A DNA stretch of 64,000 bases from Terriglobia bacterium (GTDB lineage Bacteria; Acidobacteriota; Terriglobia; Acidiferrales; UBA7541): the NCBI GenBank assembly GCA_020073485.1, contig JAIQFB010000017.1, positions 1-64,000 on the forward strand, given 5' to 3'. Of the stretch, positions 51,389-60,991 are shown piece after piece. The first letter of the stretch is position 1. The number at the start of each line of letters is the position of its first letter. The notes beneath the pieces are model-generated. The model saw nothing but the letters and a program-made list of their open reading frames with translations, ran no database searches and was not told the DNA's origin. The translations under genes were made by a program, and so were the position numbers.

Positions 51389-52978
51389 ATGAAAACGAAA
51401 GTCCTGGCCTTCGGGACAATGGCCCTGGCGGCTTGCTCCCTGCTGGCTGCCGACGCTCCGGATGGAACGCGCTGGTGGTCGTACGTGCAGTTTCTGGCTT
51501 CCGACAAGCTGGAGGGCCGCAACACCGGCAGCGAAGGACATCGCAAGGCCGCGGAATTTGTGGCCGCGCAATTCGAGCGCGACGGCCTGAAACCGGCGGG
51601 CAAGCAAGGGTACATTCAGCCTGTAAAATTCAATACTTTGCAGCTGGATGAGAGCGCTTCGAGCTTGCTCCTTAGTAACGGCGACGAGAGCAAGCCGATG
51701 GAACTTGGCGAGGACGCCATCATCGGCACGCGCGTCGACCCGGCGCCGTCCGTGGAAGCCGGACTGGTTTTTGTCGGCTACGGATTGCGTGCGCCGGACG
51801 ACAACTACGACGATTTCGCCGAACTCGATACAAAGGGGAAGATCGCCGTGTACATCGCGGGCGCTCCCAGTTCGATGTCCAGCGCGCTTGCCGCGCATTA
51901 TCAATCGGCCGCCCAGCGCTGGGCGGCGCTCAGAACCGCGGGGATGATCGGCGCAATTTTCATTGCGAATCCGCATCACATGGATATTCCGTGGCCAAGG
52001 GTCGCACTGAACCGCTTTCAGATGACCATGCAGCTGGCCGAGCCGGGCATGGATGAAACCGAAGGCGAACAAATCGGCGTCACCTGGAACCCCGCTCACG
52101 CGCAGGAACTGTTCGAGGGCAGCGGGCACACCTTTGACGAACTGGTGGCCATTGCGGAAACGGGAAAGCAGCTTCCGCGATTTGCGCTTCAGGCAAGGCT
52201 GAAAGCGCGAACGGCGGTTAAGCGCGGCAGCGTGGAATCGCAGAATCTTGCCGCTATCTATCCGGGTTCCGACGCAAAGTTGAAGGACGAATACGTGGTG
52301 ATGTCGGCGCACATCGACCACCTGGGAATCGCCAAACCGATCAACGGAGATCCGATTTACAACGGCGCGATGGACAATGCGGCGGGAGTGGCCTCGATCC
52401 TGGAAGTGGCCGACCACTTGAAGGAAGCGAACATAAAGACGAAGCGCTCGATCATGTTCGTCGTCGTGACCGGAGAAGAAAAAGGGCTGCTCGGATCCAG
52501 ATACTTCGCGGTGAATCCCACGGTGCCCGCGCGCAGCATCGTCGCGGACATCAACACGGACATGTATCTGCCGCTCTACCCTCTCAAGATTGTCACAGTG
52601 TATGGGCTCGACGAATCCACGATTGGCGACGATGCCCGCGCGGTTGCCGCGCAGATGGAAATCAAGGCCCAGCCCGATCCCAACCCCGCGCGCAATGTTT
52701 TTATCCGCAGCGACCAGTACAGCTTCGTCCGCCAGGGAATCCCGTCCGTGATGCTCGATTTCGGCAACGAGAAGGGTTCGCCGGAAGAAGCCATCGCAAA
52801 GAAGTGGCTCACCGAACGCTACCACGCGCCTTCCGACGATCTGGAGCAGCCCGTGGACAAGCAGGCTGCGGCGCAGTTCAACCTGCTGGTGGAAGGCGTG
52901 ATTGAACGCGTCGCGAACGCCGATGCCAGACCGGCCTGGAAACCGAATTCCTTTTTCCGGCGGTACGCGAGTAACTGA
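51389..52978 (+). CDS. Lipoprotein M28 zinc peptidase
   Basis: 529 residues. A lipoprotein signal ends MALAAC at residue 16. A PA-like domain interrupts the front half (AGLVFVGYGLRAPDDNYDDF). The M28 zinc ligands are visible: His in SAHIDHLG, bridging Asp in GAMDNAAGVASI, catalytic and ligand Glu in VTGEEKGLLGS, Asp in DINTDMYLPL and His in YHAPSDD. It is an aminopeptidase acting outside the inner membrane. The start at 51389 has GGAGA upstream. Confidence 0.9.
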   Translation: MKTKVLAFGTMALAACSLLAADAPDGTRWWSYVQFLASDKLEGRNTGSEGHRKAAEFVAAQFERDGLKPAGKQGYIQPVKFNTLQLDESASSLLLSNGDESKPMELGEDAIIGTRVDPAPSVEAGLVFVGYGLRAPDDNYDDFAELDTKGKIAVYIAGAPSSMSSALAAHYQSAAQRWAALRTAGMIGAIFIANPHHMDIPWPRVALNRFQMTMQLAEPGMDETEGEQIGVTWNPAHAQELFEGSGHTFDELVAIAETGKQLPRFALQARLKARTAVKRGSVESQNLAAIYPGSDAKLKDEYVVMSAHIDHLGIAKPINGDPIYNGAMDNAAGVASILEVADHLKEANIKTKRSIMFVVVTGEEKGLLGSRYFAVNPTVPARSIVADINTDMYLPLYPLKIVTVYGLDESTIGDDARAVAAQMEIKAQPDPNPARNVFIRSDQYSFVRQGIPSVMLDFGNEKGSPEEAIAKKWLTERYHAPSDDLEQPVDKQAAAQFNLLVEGVIERVANADARPAWKPNSFFRRYASN

Positions 52979-52996
52979 CGCCCATCCGCGAGGAAC

Positions 52997-53290
52997 CTAT
53001 ATTTTTGAGCACTTCGTAAGGTCGATCGCCCCTTCCACCAGATCGGGAATTCTCGCGTGAAAGGCCTGCATGTGCGGGGTCTGGAAATGCGCGTCCAGGT
53101 CCGCTTCCGTCTTCCACGTTTCGTAGAACACAAACAGGCCCGGCTCGGTGTTGGATTCGTGCAGGTCGTAGCAAACGCAGCCTGGCTCGGCGCGCGTCGG
53201 CGTTACCAGGCTGAGCAACTGCTGCCGCAGCCGCCCTTGCTGCCCGGCCTTGGCGCGTATCCGTGCGATCACCGTCAATAGTTCGCTCAT
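52997..53290 (-). CDS. Antibiotic biosynthesis monooxygenase-like (ABM) protein
   Basis: 97 residues, one ferredoxin-like ABM domain: ELLTVIARIRAKAGQQGRLRQQLLSLVTPTRAEPGCVCYDLHES then FVFYETWKTEADLDAHFQTPHMQAFHARI. This is the YgiN/quinol-monooxygenase type. Members act on quinol or polyaromatic substrates without a cofactor or serve other roles. It is convergent with the M28 gene. Confidence 0.88.
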   Translation of the reverse strand: MSELLTVIARIRAKAGQQGRLRQQLLSLVTPTRAEPGCVCYDLHESNTEPGLFVFYETWKTEADLDAHFQTPHMQAFHARIPDLVEGAIDLTKCSKI

Positions 53291-53323
53291 GCTGGCTCCT
53301 TCGGATTTGGAACGCCGCGCGAT

Positions 53324-54208
53324 TTACAAATCGAGTGTGGGGTGCGGAGTCGCCTGCGAGGCGACAATCAGTTCGCCGGAAAATGCCGCCGGGCCGGTGC
53401 GCCGGGCAAGCGCTTCGGCCGCGGAGATGCGCGCCACGTCGGGATTGTTGTTGTTCTCGGAAAGATGCGCGAGCACCACGTAGCGCGCGCGCCCGTCAAA
53501 CGCTTCCGTATCGGAAAAAAACTCGCTCACGGTGTGGTTGGAAAGGTGTCCGGTGCGGCTCATCACGCGCTGCTTGATGTGCCAGGGGTATGGCCCCACC
53601 TTCAGCATGTCGAGATCGTGATTGGATTCCAGCATCAGGCAGTCGGAATCGCGCAGGTGTACTTTCACCAGTTCCGGCAGATAGCCCAGGTCGGTGACAA
53701 TCGCCACTTTCGTGCCGCTGGCGCGGAACGTGAACCCCAGTGGGTCCACGGCATCGTGCGGAATGGAAATTGGAGACACTTCGATGTCGCCAACGATAAA
53801 TCGCTGCCCGGCGCGGATGTGCTCCACGCGGTCCAGGCGTTTGTGGGAGGTTTCCGGCAGGATGCGCAGGACCTCGGTGTGCGTCGCTTCGGTCAGATAG
53901 ACGGTGGCGCGCCACTGGCCCAGCACTTGCGCCAGCGACCCGATGTGGTCGCTGTGTTCGTGGGAAATGACAATGCCGTCGAGACGGTCGACCTGGCGGC
54001 CAACCTCGGCAAGTCGCCGCAGCGTTTCTTTTTTGCCGAGACCTGCATCCACCAGAAGACGCGTCCGCTCGGTTTCGAGCAGCGTGCAGTTGCCCGAACT
54101 CCCCGATCCCAGTATGGTGACGCGCAGGCTGATATTTTCTCCCCGAAGAACCGGCCCGGCAAATCCGCAGGCCCACGGAATAATGACAAAGTGCGGCGGC
54201 GGCGTCAA
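53324..54208 (-). CDS. Metallo-beta-lactamase fold hydrolase, WalJ/YycJ-like
   Basis: About 294 residues, core 265. VTILGSGSSGNCTLLETERTRLLVDAG opens the fold. The zinc motif is ISHEHSDHIGSL, with ISIPHDAVDPLGF and CLMLESNHDLDML following. The group includes WalJ and related single-strand nucleases. There is no ATG at the likely start. The listed start is TTG at 54208, and a CTG or ATA nearer to VTILGSG with GGGGAGA upstream is equally possible. Confidence 0.8.
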   Translation of the reverse strand: MTPPPHFVIIPWACGFAGPVLRGENISLRVTILGSGSSGNCTLLETERTRLLVDAGLGKKETLRRLAEVGRQVDRLDGIVISHEHSDHIGSLAQVLGQWRATVYLTEATHTEVLRILPETSHKRLDRVEHIRAGQRFIVGDIEVSPISIPHDAVDPLGFTFRASGTKVAIVTDLGYLPELVKVHLRDSDCLMLESNHDLDMLKVGPYPWHIKQRVMSRTGHLSNHTVSEFFSDTEAFDGRARYVVLAHLSENNNNPDVARISAAEALARRTGPAAFSGELIVASQATPHPTLDL

Positions 54209-54275
54209 TCGGAGTCGATAGTTAAAAGTTAAGAGTCGAGAGTTGAGAGAAAACCTTCCAAGAGAGAACTCTCGA

Positions 54276-55559
54276 CTAGTTGTCCCACCCGAGCAACTCG
54301 GTCTTCGGCTTGAACCCGCTCAGGTCGCCCAGCACGGTGAGCGCGAACTGGCCCGGCGCGAAGAAATCGCGGGCGATTTCCAGAACTTCCTCGCGCGTCA
54401 CTTTTTCGATTGAGCCTAGCATTTCGTCGAGCGAGAGAAACTTGTGGAAATACATGGCCTGCCGCGCGAGGTTGGACATGCGCGCGCTGGTCGATTCCAG
54501 CGAAAGCATCATCGAACCCTTCAGGTGATCCTTGGCGCGGCGCAACTCCTCACAGCTTACGGCTTCCCCCTGGATGCGCCGGAATTCCTCGATCACCGAG
54601 CGGATCAATTGCTCCGCAGATTCCCGCGAAGTTCCCGCGTACACCGAAAGCACACCGGCATCGGTATAGGGAGAAAGATCGCTGCCGATGGCGTAGGCCA
54701 GCCCCTGGCGTTCGCGAATATTTTGAAACAGCCGCGAAGACATTCCGCCGCCGAGAATGATATTCAACAGCGACGCCGCGTACCGGCGCTCGTGCGCCAG
54801 CGGGTAGGAAGGCACGCCAATCACCAGATGGACCTGTTCGAGTTCTTTTTTGTGGCGGTGCTCGATCCCCGGGTAAGTTTTAGGCGGCGTTCGCACCGTT
54901 TCCGGCGCGCCGCGCGCCACGCCGCCAAATTCCCGCGCGGCCAGGTCCACCAGGCGCGCGTGTTCCAGATTTCCCGCCGCCGTAATCACCGTGTTGTTCG
55001 GGGCATACCACGAAGCAAAGCATTCGCGCAGCGCGGCACTGGAAAATTGTGGCACCGTTTCCGGCGTCCCCAGGATCGGCAGCCCCAGCGGGTGCCCGCG
55101 CCAGAACTTTTGCGTGAACAGCTCGTGGATCAGGTATTCGGGATTGTCCTCGTCCATCTTGATTTCCTCGAGGACCACCTGTTTTTCCTTGGCGATGTCG
55201 GCGTCGTCAAATCGCGGGCGCAAAACCAGGTCGGAGAGAACGTCGAAGGCGACGGGCAAATGCTCGTCGAGCACCTTAGCGTTGAAGCTGGTCATTTCCT
55301 TGGCCGTGAACGCGTCCATCATCCCGCCCACTGCGTCCATCGTCTGCGCGATTTCCTCGGCGGTGCGCTTCTCGGTGCCCTTGAAAACCATGTGCTCGAT
55401 GAAGTGGGCGATGCCGTTGCGCTCGGGCGATTCGCCGCGCGATCCCGTGCCCAGCCAGATGCCCACCGAGACCGAGCGCACGTGCGGCATCCTTTCGGTG
55501 ACGATCACCAGGCCGTTCGGCAGCACCGCTTTCTCAATGTCACGCACCGGCTGAGTCAT
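54276..55559 (-). CDS. M16 family zinc peptidase
   Basis: 427 residues. The inverted zinc motif is GIAHFIEHMVFKGTEKRTAEEIAQ (HxxEH) with the distal Glu about 75 residues on (KQVVLEEIKMDEDNPEY). The C-terminal half includes GGGMSSRLFQNIRERQGLAYAI. It is of the single-chain, two-domain kind close to mitochondrial processing peptidase beta and bacterial PqqL/YmxG. No signal peptide is visible, so it is probably cytoplasmic. Confidence 0.9.
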   Translation of the reverse strand: MTQPVRDIEKAVLPNGLVIVTERMPHVRSVSVGIWLGTGSRGESPERNGIAHFIEHMVFKGTEKRTAEEIAQTMDAVGGMMDAFTAKEMTSFNAKVLDEHLPVAFDVLSDLVLRPRFDDADIAKEKQVVLEEIKMDEDNPEYLIHELFTQKFWRGHPLGLPILGTPETVPQFSSAALRECFASWYAPNNTVITAAGNLEHARLVDLAAREFGGVARGAPETVRTPPKTYPGIEHRHKKELEQVHLVIGVPSYPLAHERRYAASLLNIILGGGMSSRLFQNIRERQGLAYAIGSDLSPYTDAGVLSVYAGTSRESAEQLIRSVIEEFRRIQGEAVSCEELRRAKDHLKGSMMLSLESTSARMSNLARQAMYFHKFLSLDEMLGSIEKVTREEVLEIARDFFAPGQFALTVLGDLSGFKPKTELLGWDN

Positions 55560-55604
55560 TCTGTAATTGTGGCATAGGCGGCCTGCGAAGGCGAACTGCC
55601 GGAT

Positions 55605-56573
55605 TCAACTCGCGGCGCTCGCGCCGTACGCGCTGGCGCGGTTCAGCAGTTCGATGGAAGACTGGTCCAATTTGAGTTCGACGGATGCGATCAGATCGTC
55701 GAGTTGTTTGAGATTCGTGACGCTGACAATCGGCGCGGTGATGCTGGGGCGCGCCAGCAGCCACGCGAGGGATATTTTCGGCGGAGTGGCGCCCGACCGT
55801 TTCGCAACTTCGTCCAGCGCATCTAAAATCTTCAGCCCGCGCTCGTTAAGATATTTTTTCACGGTCCTGGCGCGCGCTTTGTCGCCCATGTCCGCTTCGG
55901 ACCGGTATTTGCCGGAAAGAAATCCGCCGCCAAGCGGAAAATAATTGATGACGCCCAGGCCTTGCTTGACGCACACGGGCTCGAGCTGCGATTCGTACTC
56001 CTCGCGGTCGTAGAGATTGTAGTTGGGCTGCAGGCTCTGGTACTTCGGCAGGCCGAGTTTCGCGCTGATATCAAGCGCCGAAGCCAAGCGATCGGCTTTG
56101 TGATTGGACGCGCCAATGAATCGCACTTTGCCTTGCGCGATCAGGTCCGCGTAGGCTCGCAACGTCTCTTCCTGCGGCGTCTCGGGGTCATCCACATGCG
56201 ACTGGTACAAATCGATGTAGTCGGTCTGCAGGCGGCGAAGGGAATTTTCGGCCGAGCGCAGGATGTAGTCCCGCGACAATCCCTTTTGCCCCGGCCCGCG
56301 GTCCCAGCCCACTTTCGTAAAGATGGCGACTTTGTCCCGGTTCCCGCTGCGCTTCAGCCACTTGCCGATGATCGTTTCCGATTCCCCGCCTACGTGCCCG
56401 GGCACCCATTGAGAATAGCTGTCCGCCGTGTCAATGGCGTTGAACCCCGCGGCAACAAACGCGTCCAGCAGCGTGAATGCCGTGGCCTCATCGATGGTCC
56501 AGCCGATCACGTTTCCGCCGAATACGAACGGAGAAATTTCTAGATCCGAGCCGCCGAGTTTGCGCTTCTTCAT
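55605..56573 (-). CDS. Aldo/keto reductase
   Basis: 322 residues. The start MKKRKLGGSDLEISPFVFGG is typical. The catalytic residues are the Asp and Tyr in NAIDTADSYSQW, the Lys in VAIFTKVGW and the His in LYQSHVDDPETP. NADPH-binding residues lie in FPLGGGFLSGKY and the C-terminal LAWLLARPSITAPIVSVTNLKQL. Substrate unknown. The longer frame to 56663 has no family similarity. Confidence 0.9.
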   Translation of the reverse strand: MKKRKLGGSDLEISPFVFGGNVIGWTIDEATAFTLLDAFVAAGFNAIDTADSYSQWVPGHVGGESETIIGKWLKRSGNRDKVAIFTKVGWDRGPGQKGLSRDYILRSAENSLRRLQTDYIDLYQSHVDDPETPQEETLRAYADLIAQGKVRFIGASNHKADRLASALDISAKLGLPKYQSLQPNYNLYDREEYESQLEPVCVKQGLGVINYFPLGGGFLSGKYRSEADMGDKARARTVKKYLNERGLKILDALDEVAKRSGATPPKISLAWLLARPSITAPIVSVTNLKQLDDLIASVELKLDQSSIELLNRASAYGASAAS

Positions 56574-56706
56574 TTCGATCCTTTCCACACCCGCGCTGCC
56601 GAATTCCGCACACACGTTGGATGAAACCGAGACAAGAATGGTACACCAGGAACCGAAGGCCATGGCTTGTCAATGCGTCCGGCCGGCGCTACCATTCGCA
56701 ACCATT

Positions 56707-57963
56707 ATGAGACGCCTGTCCTCGACCTCCCTGGCCCGCCGTGAATTTTTGAAGTTCATGGCCGCAAGCCCGTATGTTGCCGCCTTCGGCGGAGTCGCCG
56801 CTTTCCTCCGGCAAAGCGCGCTGGCCCAGACTACTGCTCAGAAAGGTCCGGCCGTCTCCGATGTCATCGGCGCTCCTTCCGAGGCCCTCGACGTTTTCGA
56901 TTTTGAGGAGGCCGCGCACCGCAAGGTCCGCGACAGCCATTGGGCGTACATGGTGAGCGGCGTGGACGACGACGCCACGCTGCGCGCCAATCGCGAGGGT
57001 TACCAGCACGTGCAATTGCGTCCGCGTCGCCTGCGCGACGCCACCAAAGTGGACATGCACGTCGAGTTGTTCGGCACGGTCTACGACAGCCCGCTCTTCC
57101 TGTGCCCGACCTCCGGTCACAAAGCGTTTTGGCCGAATGGGGAAGAGGCGGTCGCCCGTGCAGCCAAGGCGCGCGGCACTCTGCAGTTCCTGTCGTCGGC
57201 TTCCTCTACCGGCGTTGAAGACGTCAACAAGGCCCTGGGCCGTCCGGTGTGGTATCAGGTCTACGCGCCGAGCACCTGGGAAGCCTGCGAACAACTCCTG
57301 AGGCGCGTCGAAGCGGCCGGATGCCTGGTGATAGCCCTCACCGTGGATAACACCACCGGACGCAACAGCGAAACCTATTTGCGCATGCGCCCCAAGGACC
57401 TGACGCAGTGCGCCGCCTGCCACAAGGGCGAGCCATTCACGGACATGCACGAACTCCCCATGTACGACGGCATTAACATGAACGGCGTAACCATCCTGAA
57501 CCCTGCCCTGGATTGGGCCTTTGCCGACCGCATGCGCAAATTCTGGAAAGGAAAATTCTTCATCAAGGGAATCGACACGCGCGAGGACGCGCGCCTGGCC
57601 ATCGAGCACGGCCTCGACGGAATTCTGGTCTCGAACCACGGCGGTCGCGCCACGGAAACCCTGCGCCCTACAGTTCAGGCGCTGCCGGAAGTTGTTGAGG
57701 AAGTCGGCGGGCGCATTCCCGTTTTCGTCGATGGAGGAATTCGCCGCGGCACCGATATTTTCAAGGCGCTCGCGCTGGGTGCAAAGGCCGTGGGAATCGG
57801 CCGCCCCTATCTCTGGGGATTGGGAGCGTTCGGCCAGGCGGGCGTCGACCGTGTGCTCGAAATCCTGCAGGGCGAATTGAAAATGGTGATGGGCAATTGC
57901 GGCACCCAGAAGGTTGCCGAGATCACCCGCGCGTACATCGCCACGCCAGGTTGGAAAATCTAG
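56707..57963 (+). CDS. Tat-exported FMN-dependent alpha-hydroxy-acid dehydrogenase with CXXCH
   Basis: 418 residues. The start MRRLSSTSLARREFLKFMAASPYVAAFGG is a Tat-type signal. The barrel has the family Tyr in VWYQVYAPS, FMN Lys in FFIKGIDT, catalytic His and Arg in LVSNHGGRATET (311 and 314), and VDGGIRRGTDIFKALALGA plus GIGRPYLWGLG for the FMN phosphate. CAACH is at residues 235-239, the same place as CAGCH in the protein at 4907-6175. It probably oxidises a 2-hydroxy acid in the periplasm and may pass electrons through a c-type heme. The longer frame from 56428 has no support. Confidence 0.85.
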   Translation: MRRLSSTSLARREFLKFMAASPYVAAFGGVAAFLRQSALAQTTAQKGPAVSDVIGAPSEALDVFDFEEAAHRKVRDSHWAYMVSGVDDDATLRANREGYQHVQLRPRRLRDATKVDMHVELFGTVYDSPLFLCPTSGHKAFWPNGEEAVARAAKARGTLQFLSSASSTGVEDVNKALGRPVWYQVYAPSTWEACEQLLRRVEAAGCLVIALTVDNTTGRNSETYLRMRPKDLTQCAACHKGEPFTDMHELPMYDGINMNGVTILNPALDWAFADRMRKFWKGKFFIKGIDTREDARLAIEHGLDGILVSNHGGRATETLRPTVQALPEVVEEVGGRIPVFVDGGIRRGTDIFKALALGAKAVGIGRPYLWGLGAFGQAGVDRVLEILQGELKMVMGNCGTQKVAEITRAYIATPGWKI

Positions 57964-58023
57964 GCGAGTGCGCGAGCCGGAAATGCCGGCAGCGTTTCGG
58001 ACCGAGGGAAACATATTTTCGCC

Positions 58024-58047
58024 GCCATTCCGGAACTCGGAATGACG
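58024..58047. repeat. Hairpin repeat, family B, short copy 6
   Basis: CCATTCCG-GAACT-CGGAATGACGG, only the outer arms of the repeat with the middle removed. It sits in the 237-bp gap before rlmN. Confidence 0.5.
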
Positions 58048-58200
58048 GCTTCGCAAGCTTTTTCGCGGCCTGCCTGGCAACGCCGGATTTCGCTCTATAA
58101 ACCACCACATCTGAAACTGTCCGACCAGGGAACCGCGTCGGACACTCCGGGCCCCGAATGCGCATGTTAAGATGAGGATATTGCATCAGGGAGACCGCAA

Positions 58201-59265
58201 GTGCCCGTGGAACTGCTCGGAAAATCGGCGGAGGAACTGCGCGATTTCGTCGTCTCGCTCGGCGAGAAGCCGTATCGCGGCCCGCAGATTTATCACGCCC
58301 TCTACAAGGAACGGCGATTTGAATTCGCCGCGATGACGAATCTTCCTGCGGCCCTGCGAGAGCGGCTCGCGCAAGAAGCGCGCATCACGCTGCCGCGCAT
58401 CCTGCGCCGGTTTCAGTCCGTGGACGGTTCCATCCGGTATCTATTTTCGATTGGAAGCGAAGGCGCAAAACCCGCGCAGATCGAAGCGGTCTTCATGCCG
58501 CGCGACGGCCGCCAGACGATTTGCATTTCCACCCAAGCCGGCTGCGCCATCGATTGCCACTTCTGCCTCACCGCGCAACTGGGCCTGATTCGCAATCTCA
58601 CGGCCGGAGAAATCGTGGGGCAAGTGCTGGTTGCGCTGGAGGAAAATCGCGAGCACCTTGCGCCGCAGACCAACGTGGTGCTGATGGGCCAGGGCGAGCC
58701 GTTGCTCAACTATGACGCGACGATGGCCGCCGTGCGTATCCTGCTCGATCCCAAGGCCGTCGGCCTCGGCCCGCGCCACGTCACGCTCTCAACCAGCGGC
58801 ATCGTTCCCGGCATCGAGCGGCTGGGGCAGGAAAAAATCCGTCCCAGCCTGGCCATTTCGCTCAATGCATCGAGTGATGAGCAGCGCGACGCGCTCATGC
58901 CCATCAACCGCAAGTATCCGCTCGCTGTGCTGCTCGAGGCCTGCCGGAAATATCCCCTGCGCCCGCGCGAATATTTCACGTTTGAGTACGTTCTGCTGGG
59001 CGGACTGAACGATACGCCGGAAGATGCTCGCCGCGTCGTGCGCCTGCTCGCGCACATCCGCGCCAAAGTGAATCTAATTCCGTGGAATCCGGGGAATTTG
59101 CCGTATCGCGCGCCCACCGAGGAAAGCATCGAGAAGTTTCAGGAGATTCTGGTGGAGAAAGGCGTTCCGTCATTTATACGTTACTCGCGAGGACAGGATG
59201 TGTTCGCCGCCTGCGGCCAGCTGGCGTCGATGGAATCCGCGGGTCCGCTTGTCTCTCTGCAATAA
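58201..59265 (+). CDS. rlmN: 23S rRNA / tRNA adenine C2-methyltransferase
   Basis: 354 residues, a dual-specificity radical SAM methylase. The cluster motif is AGCAIDCHFCLTAQLGLIRNLTAGEIVGQV (CxxxCxxC). VLMGQGEPLLNYDATMAAV, HVTLSTSGIVPGIERL and FAACGQLAS (the methyl-carrying Cys near the end) are present. It methylates A2503 of 23S rRNA and A37 of some tRNAs. The start is GTG (MPVELLGKSAEELRDFV). Confidence 0.94.
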   Translation: MPVELLGKSAEELRDFVVSLGEKPYRGPQIYHALYKERRFEFAAMTNLPAALRERLAQEARITLPRILRRFQSVDGSIRYLFSIGSEGAKPAQIEAVFMPRDGRQTICISTQAGCAIDCHFCLTAQLGLIRNLTAGEIVGQVLVALEENREHLAPQTNVVLMGQGEPLLNYDATMAAVRILLDPKAVGLGPRHVTLSTSGIVPGIERLGQEKIRPSLAISLNASSDEQRDALMPINRKYPLAVLLEACRKYPLRPREYFTFEYVLLGGLNDTPEDARRVVRLLAHIRAKVNLIPWNPGNLPYRAPTEESIEKFQEILVEKGVPSFIRYSRGQDVFAACGQLASMESAGPLVSLQ

Positions 59266-59267
59266 AA

Positions 59268-59353
59268 GTAGCGTCGACTTCCGTGTGCGCTCCGCAGTTA
59301 AGGCGCACGACGAAAACCAACGGCAAAACCAAACATGCTGAAGCCTGTTCTAC
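59268..59353. repeat. Hairpin repeat, family C, degenerate copy 9
   Basis: GTAGCGTCGACTTCCGTGTG on the left and CATGCTGAAGCCTGTTCTAC on the right keep the outer parts only. It fills the gap between the convergent rlmN and pgeF genes. Confidence 0.45.
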
Positions 59354-60315
59354 TTTCCGCCGCGCACGCCAATCGCCGCCATCATCCGCCCGGTCTTCGC
59401 TCCTTCCTGGCGATAGCTGAACAGCAAATCCGGGCGGCATGCCGTGCAAAGATCGCTCACGTCAATTTGCGATTCCGGTACTCCGGCGTCCGCCAATTGC
59501 CAGCGGTTTGCGGCACGCAAATCGAGTTGCACGCGCGGAGGCGGCGGCACGTGCCCCGGCGGCATCATCGTCAGCCACGGCAGCCAGAGCGGCTCTTCGC
59601 CGTGCGATAACTGCTCGAAAGGGCCGTCAAACCAGTCCGCCGCGGCGGGAAATTGCATCGCGAACGCCTGCGCGACTTCCGAGCCGACTTCATAGCAGCA
59701 GCGCCCGATCGCCGGGCCAATCGCCGCGACGACGTCTTGCGGCCGCGTCCCGAATTCCATGCGCATGCGCCCCAACGCCTTTACCGCGATGCGCGCCAGC
59801 GTCCCGCGCCATCCCGCATGAACCGCGGCCACGGCGCGGTGCCGTGTATCCGCCAAAAGGATCGGCACGCAGTCGGCCGTTTGGACACCGAGCAAGAGCC
59901 CCGGAACGCGCGCCGCCAGCGCATCTGCCCGCGGCGCCTCTTCCGCGGGCGTTGGCGGTGCGGACACCAAATGAATTACGTCGGAATGAAACTGTCGCAG
60001 CGCAACCAGCGGCATTTCGCGCGCCCGCAGCGCCGCCGAAAATGCCGCGCGATTCTTCTCCACGCGCGCCCGCTCGTCCCAATCCGTGAAACCCAGATTC
60101 AGCGCGGGTTTGCCATCCACCACGCTATCGCCCCCGGGCCGCGTGCTGAATCCGTGCACCAGCCAGCCTAGCTTCGCTAGCGCGCGGGACTCCACGATTT
60201 GCAACCCGCCCGCGCGGCGCACAGCCCAGCCGTGGCTTTCCTTCCGGACAGACGCGGAAGCGCCTCGGGGGGAAACCCCGCGCCTTGCCGTCCGGGTTTT
60301 CATCGCTCGAGCCAT
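59350..60315 (-). CDS. pgeF: Purine nucleoside phosphorylase / polyphenol oxidase-like protein PgeF
   Basis: 321 residues of the YfiH/LACC1 family. VHGFSTRPGG, the Cys motif LGVQTADCVPILLAD, the His in AAVHAGWRGTLARIAVKAL and AIGPAIGRCCYEVGSEV make the zinc-type site. Members were first called laccases and are now known as purine nucleoside phosphorylases and peptidoglycan-editing factors. About 40 arginine-rich residues precede the domain, so a start nearer residue 30 is possible. Confidence 0.88.
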   Translation of the reverse strand: MARAMKTRTARRGVSPRGASASVRKESHGWAVRRAGGLQIVESRALAKLGWLVHGFSTRPGGDSVVDGKPALNLGFTDWDERARVEKNRAAFSAALRAREMPLVALRQFHSDVIHLVSAPPTPAEEAPRADALAARVPGLLLGVQTADCVPILLADTRHRAVAAVHAGWRGTLARIAVKALGRMRMEFGTRPQDVVAAIGPAIGRCCYEVGSEVAQAFAMQFPAAADWFDGPFEQLSHGEEPLWLPWLTMMPPGHVPPPPRVQLDLRAANRWQLADAGVPESQIDVSDLCTACRPDLLFSYRQEGAKTGRMMAAIGVRGGK

Positions 60316-60456
60316 TGGTACCGTGTGCCCTACTCACCACTTTAGCGTAACGCGTCAGTTCCTGTCTCTACCGGGCGCGCAAGGTATACTTTCCAGGCGC
60401 GGTTTGCAGCTCTTTTTGCGTGTCTGGCAGGGCACCCCGAGAGAACCGGAGAGAAA

Positions 60457-60834
60457 ATGATCGTCGGCCTGGGCGTGGACATCACCGAAGTCAGCCGCAT
60501 CGAAGCCGCCATCGCTCGCAGCGGAGCGTTATTCCTCAAGCGCATTTACACGCCCGCGGAGATCGCCTACTGCGAAAAGCACCGCAACCGCGCCGAGCGC
60601 TTCGCCGGCCGATTTGCCGCCAAGGAAGCCGCCATGAAAGCCCTCGGTACCGGATGGTCGCGCGGCGTGCGCTGGGTGGACATCGAAGTAGTCCGCGAAC
60701 CCAGCGGCAAACCCACGCTGAAATTGTCCGGCGCGTCGCAGGAGATCGCCCGCGGCCTCGGCGTCAAGCATATCGCCCTCACGATTACTCACACCGGAAA
60801 TACCGCTCTTGCACAGGTCATCTTTGAAACCTGA
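60457..60834 (+). CDS. acpS: Holo-[acyl-carrier-protein] synthase
   Basis: 125 residues. MIVGLGVDITEVSRIEAAI, the metal-binding RFAGRFAAKEAAMKALGTGW and the C-terminal HIALTITHTGNTALAQVIFE are the full family set. It attaches phosphopantetheine from CoA to ACP. GGAGAG lies upstream of the ATG. It is divergent from pgeF. Confidence 0.94.
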   Translation: MIVGLGVDITEVSRIEAAIARSGALFLKRIYTPAEIAYCEKHRNRAERFAGRFAAKEAAMKALGTGWSRGVRWVDIEVVREPSGKPTLKLSGASQEIARGLGVKHIALTITHTGNTALAQVIFET

Positions 60835-60841
60835 GACCCCG

Positions 60842-60980
60842 CAAATATTTGCCACAGGGACACGGAGCTGGAATGAATTCAGGAATAAACTCTGGGGCTG
60901 TGCATCGATGATACCGTGGATCTGTTTTCTCTGTGCCCTCTGTGATCTATAAGGCCTCTGTGTTAAGGATTTTAAGTTTC
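60842..60980. repeat. Hairpin repeat, family D, copy 4
   Basis: GCCACAGGGACACGGAG on the left; TTCTCTGTGCCCTCTGTGAT then GCCTCTGTGTTAAGG on the right. It fills the gap between the convergent acpS and mtaB genes. Confidence 0.5.
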
Positions 60981-60991
60981 AGGTTCCAGCA

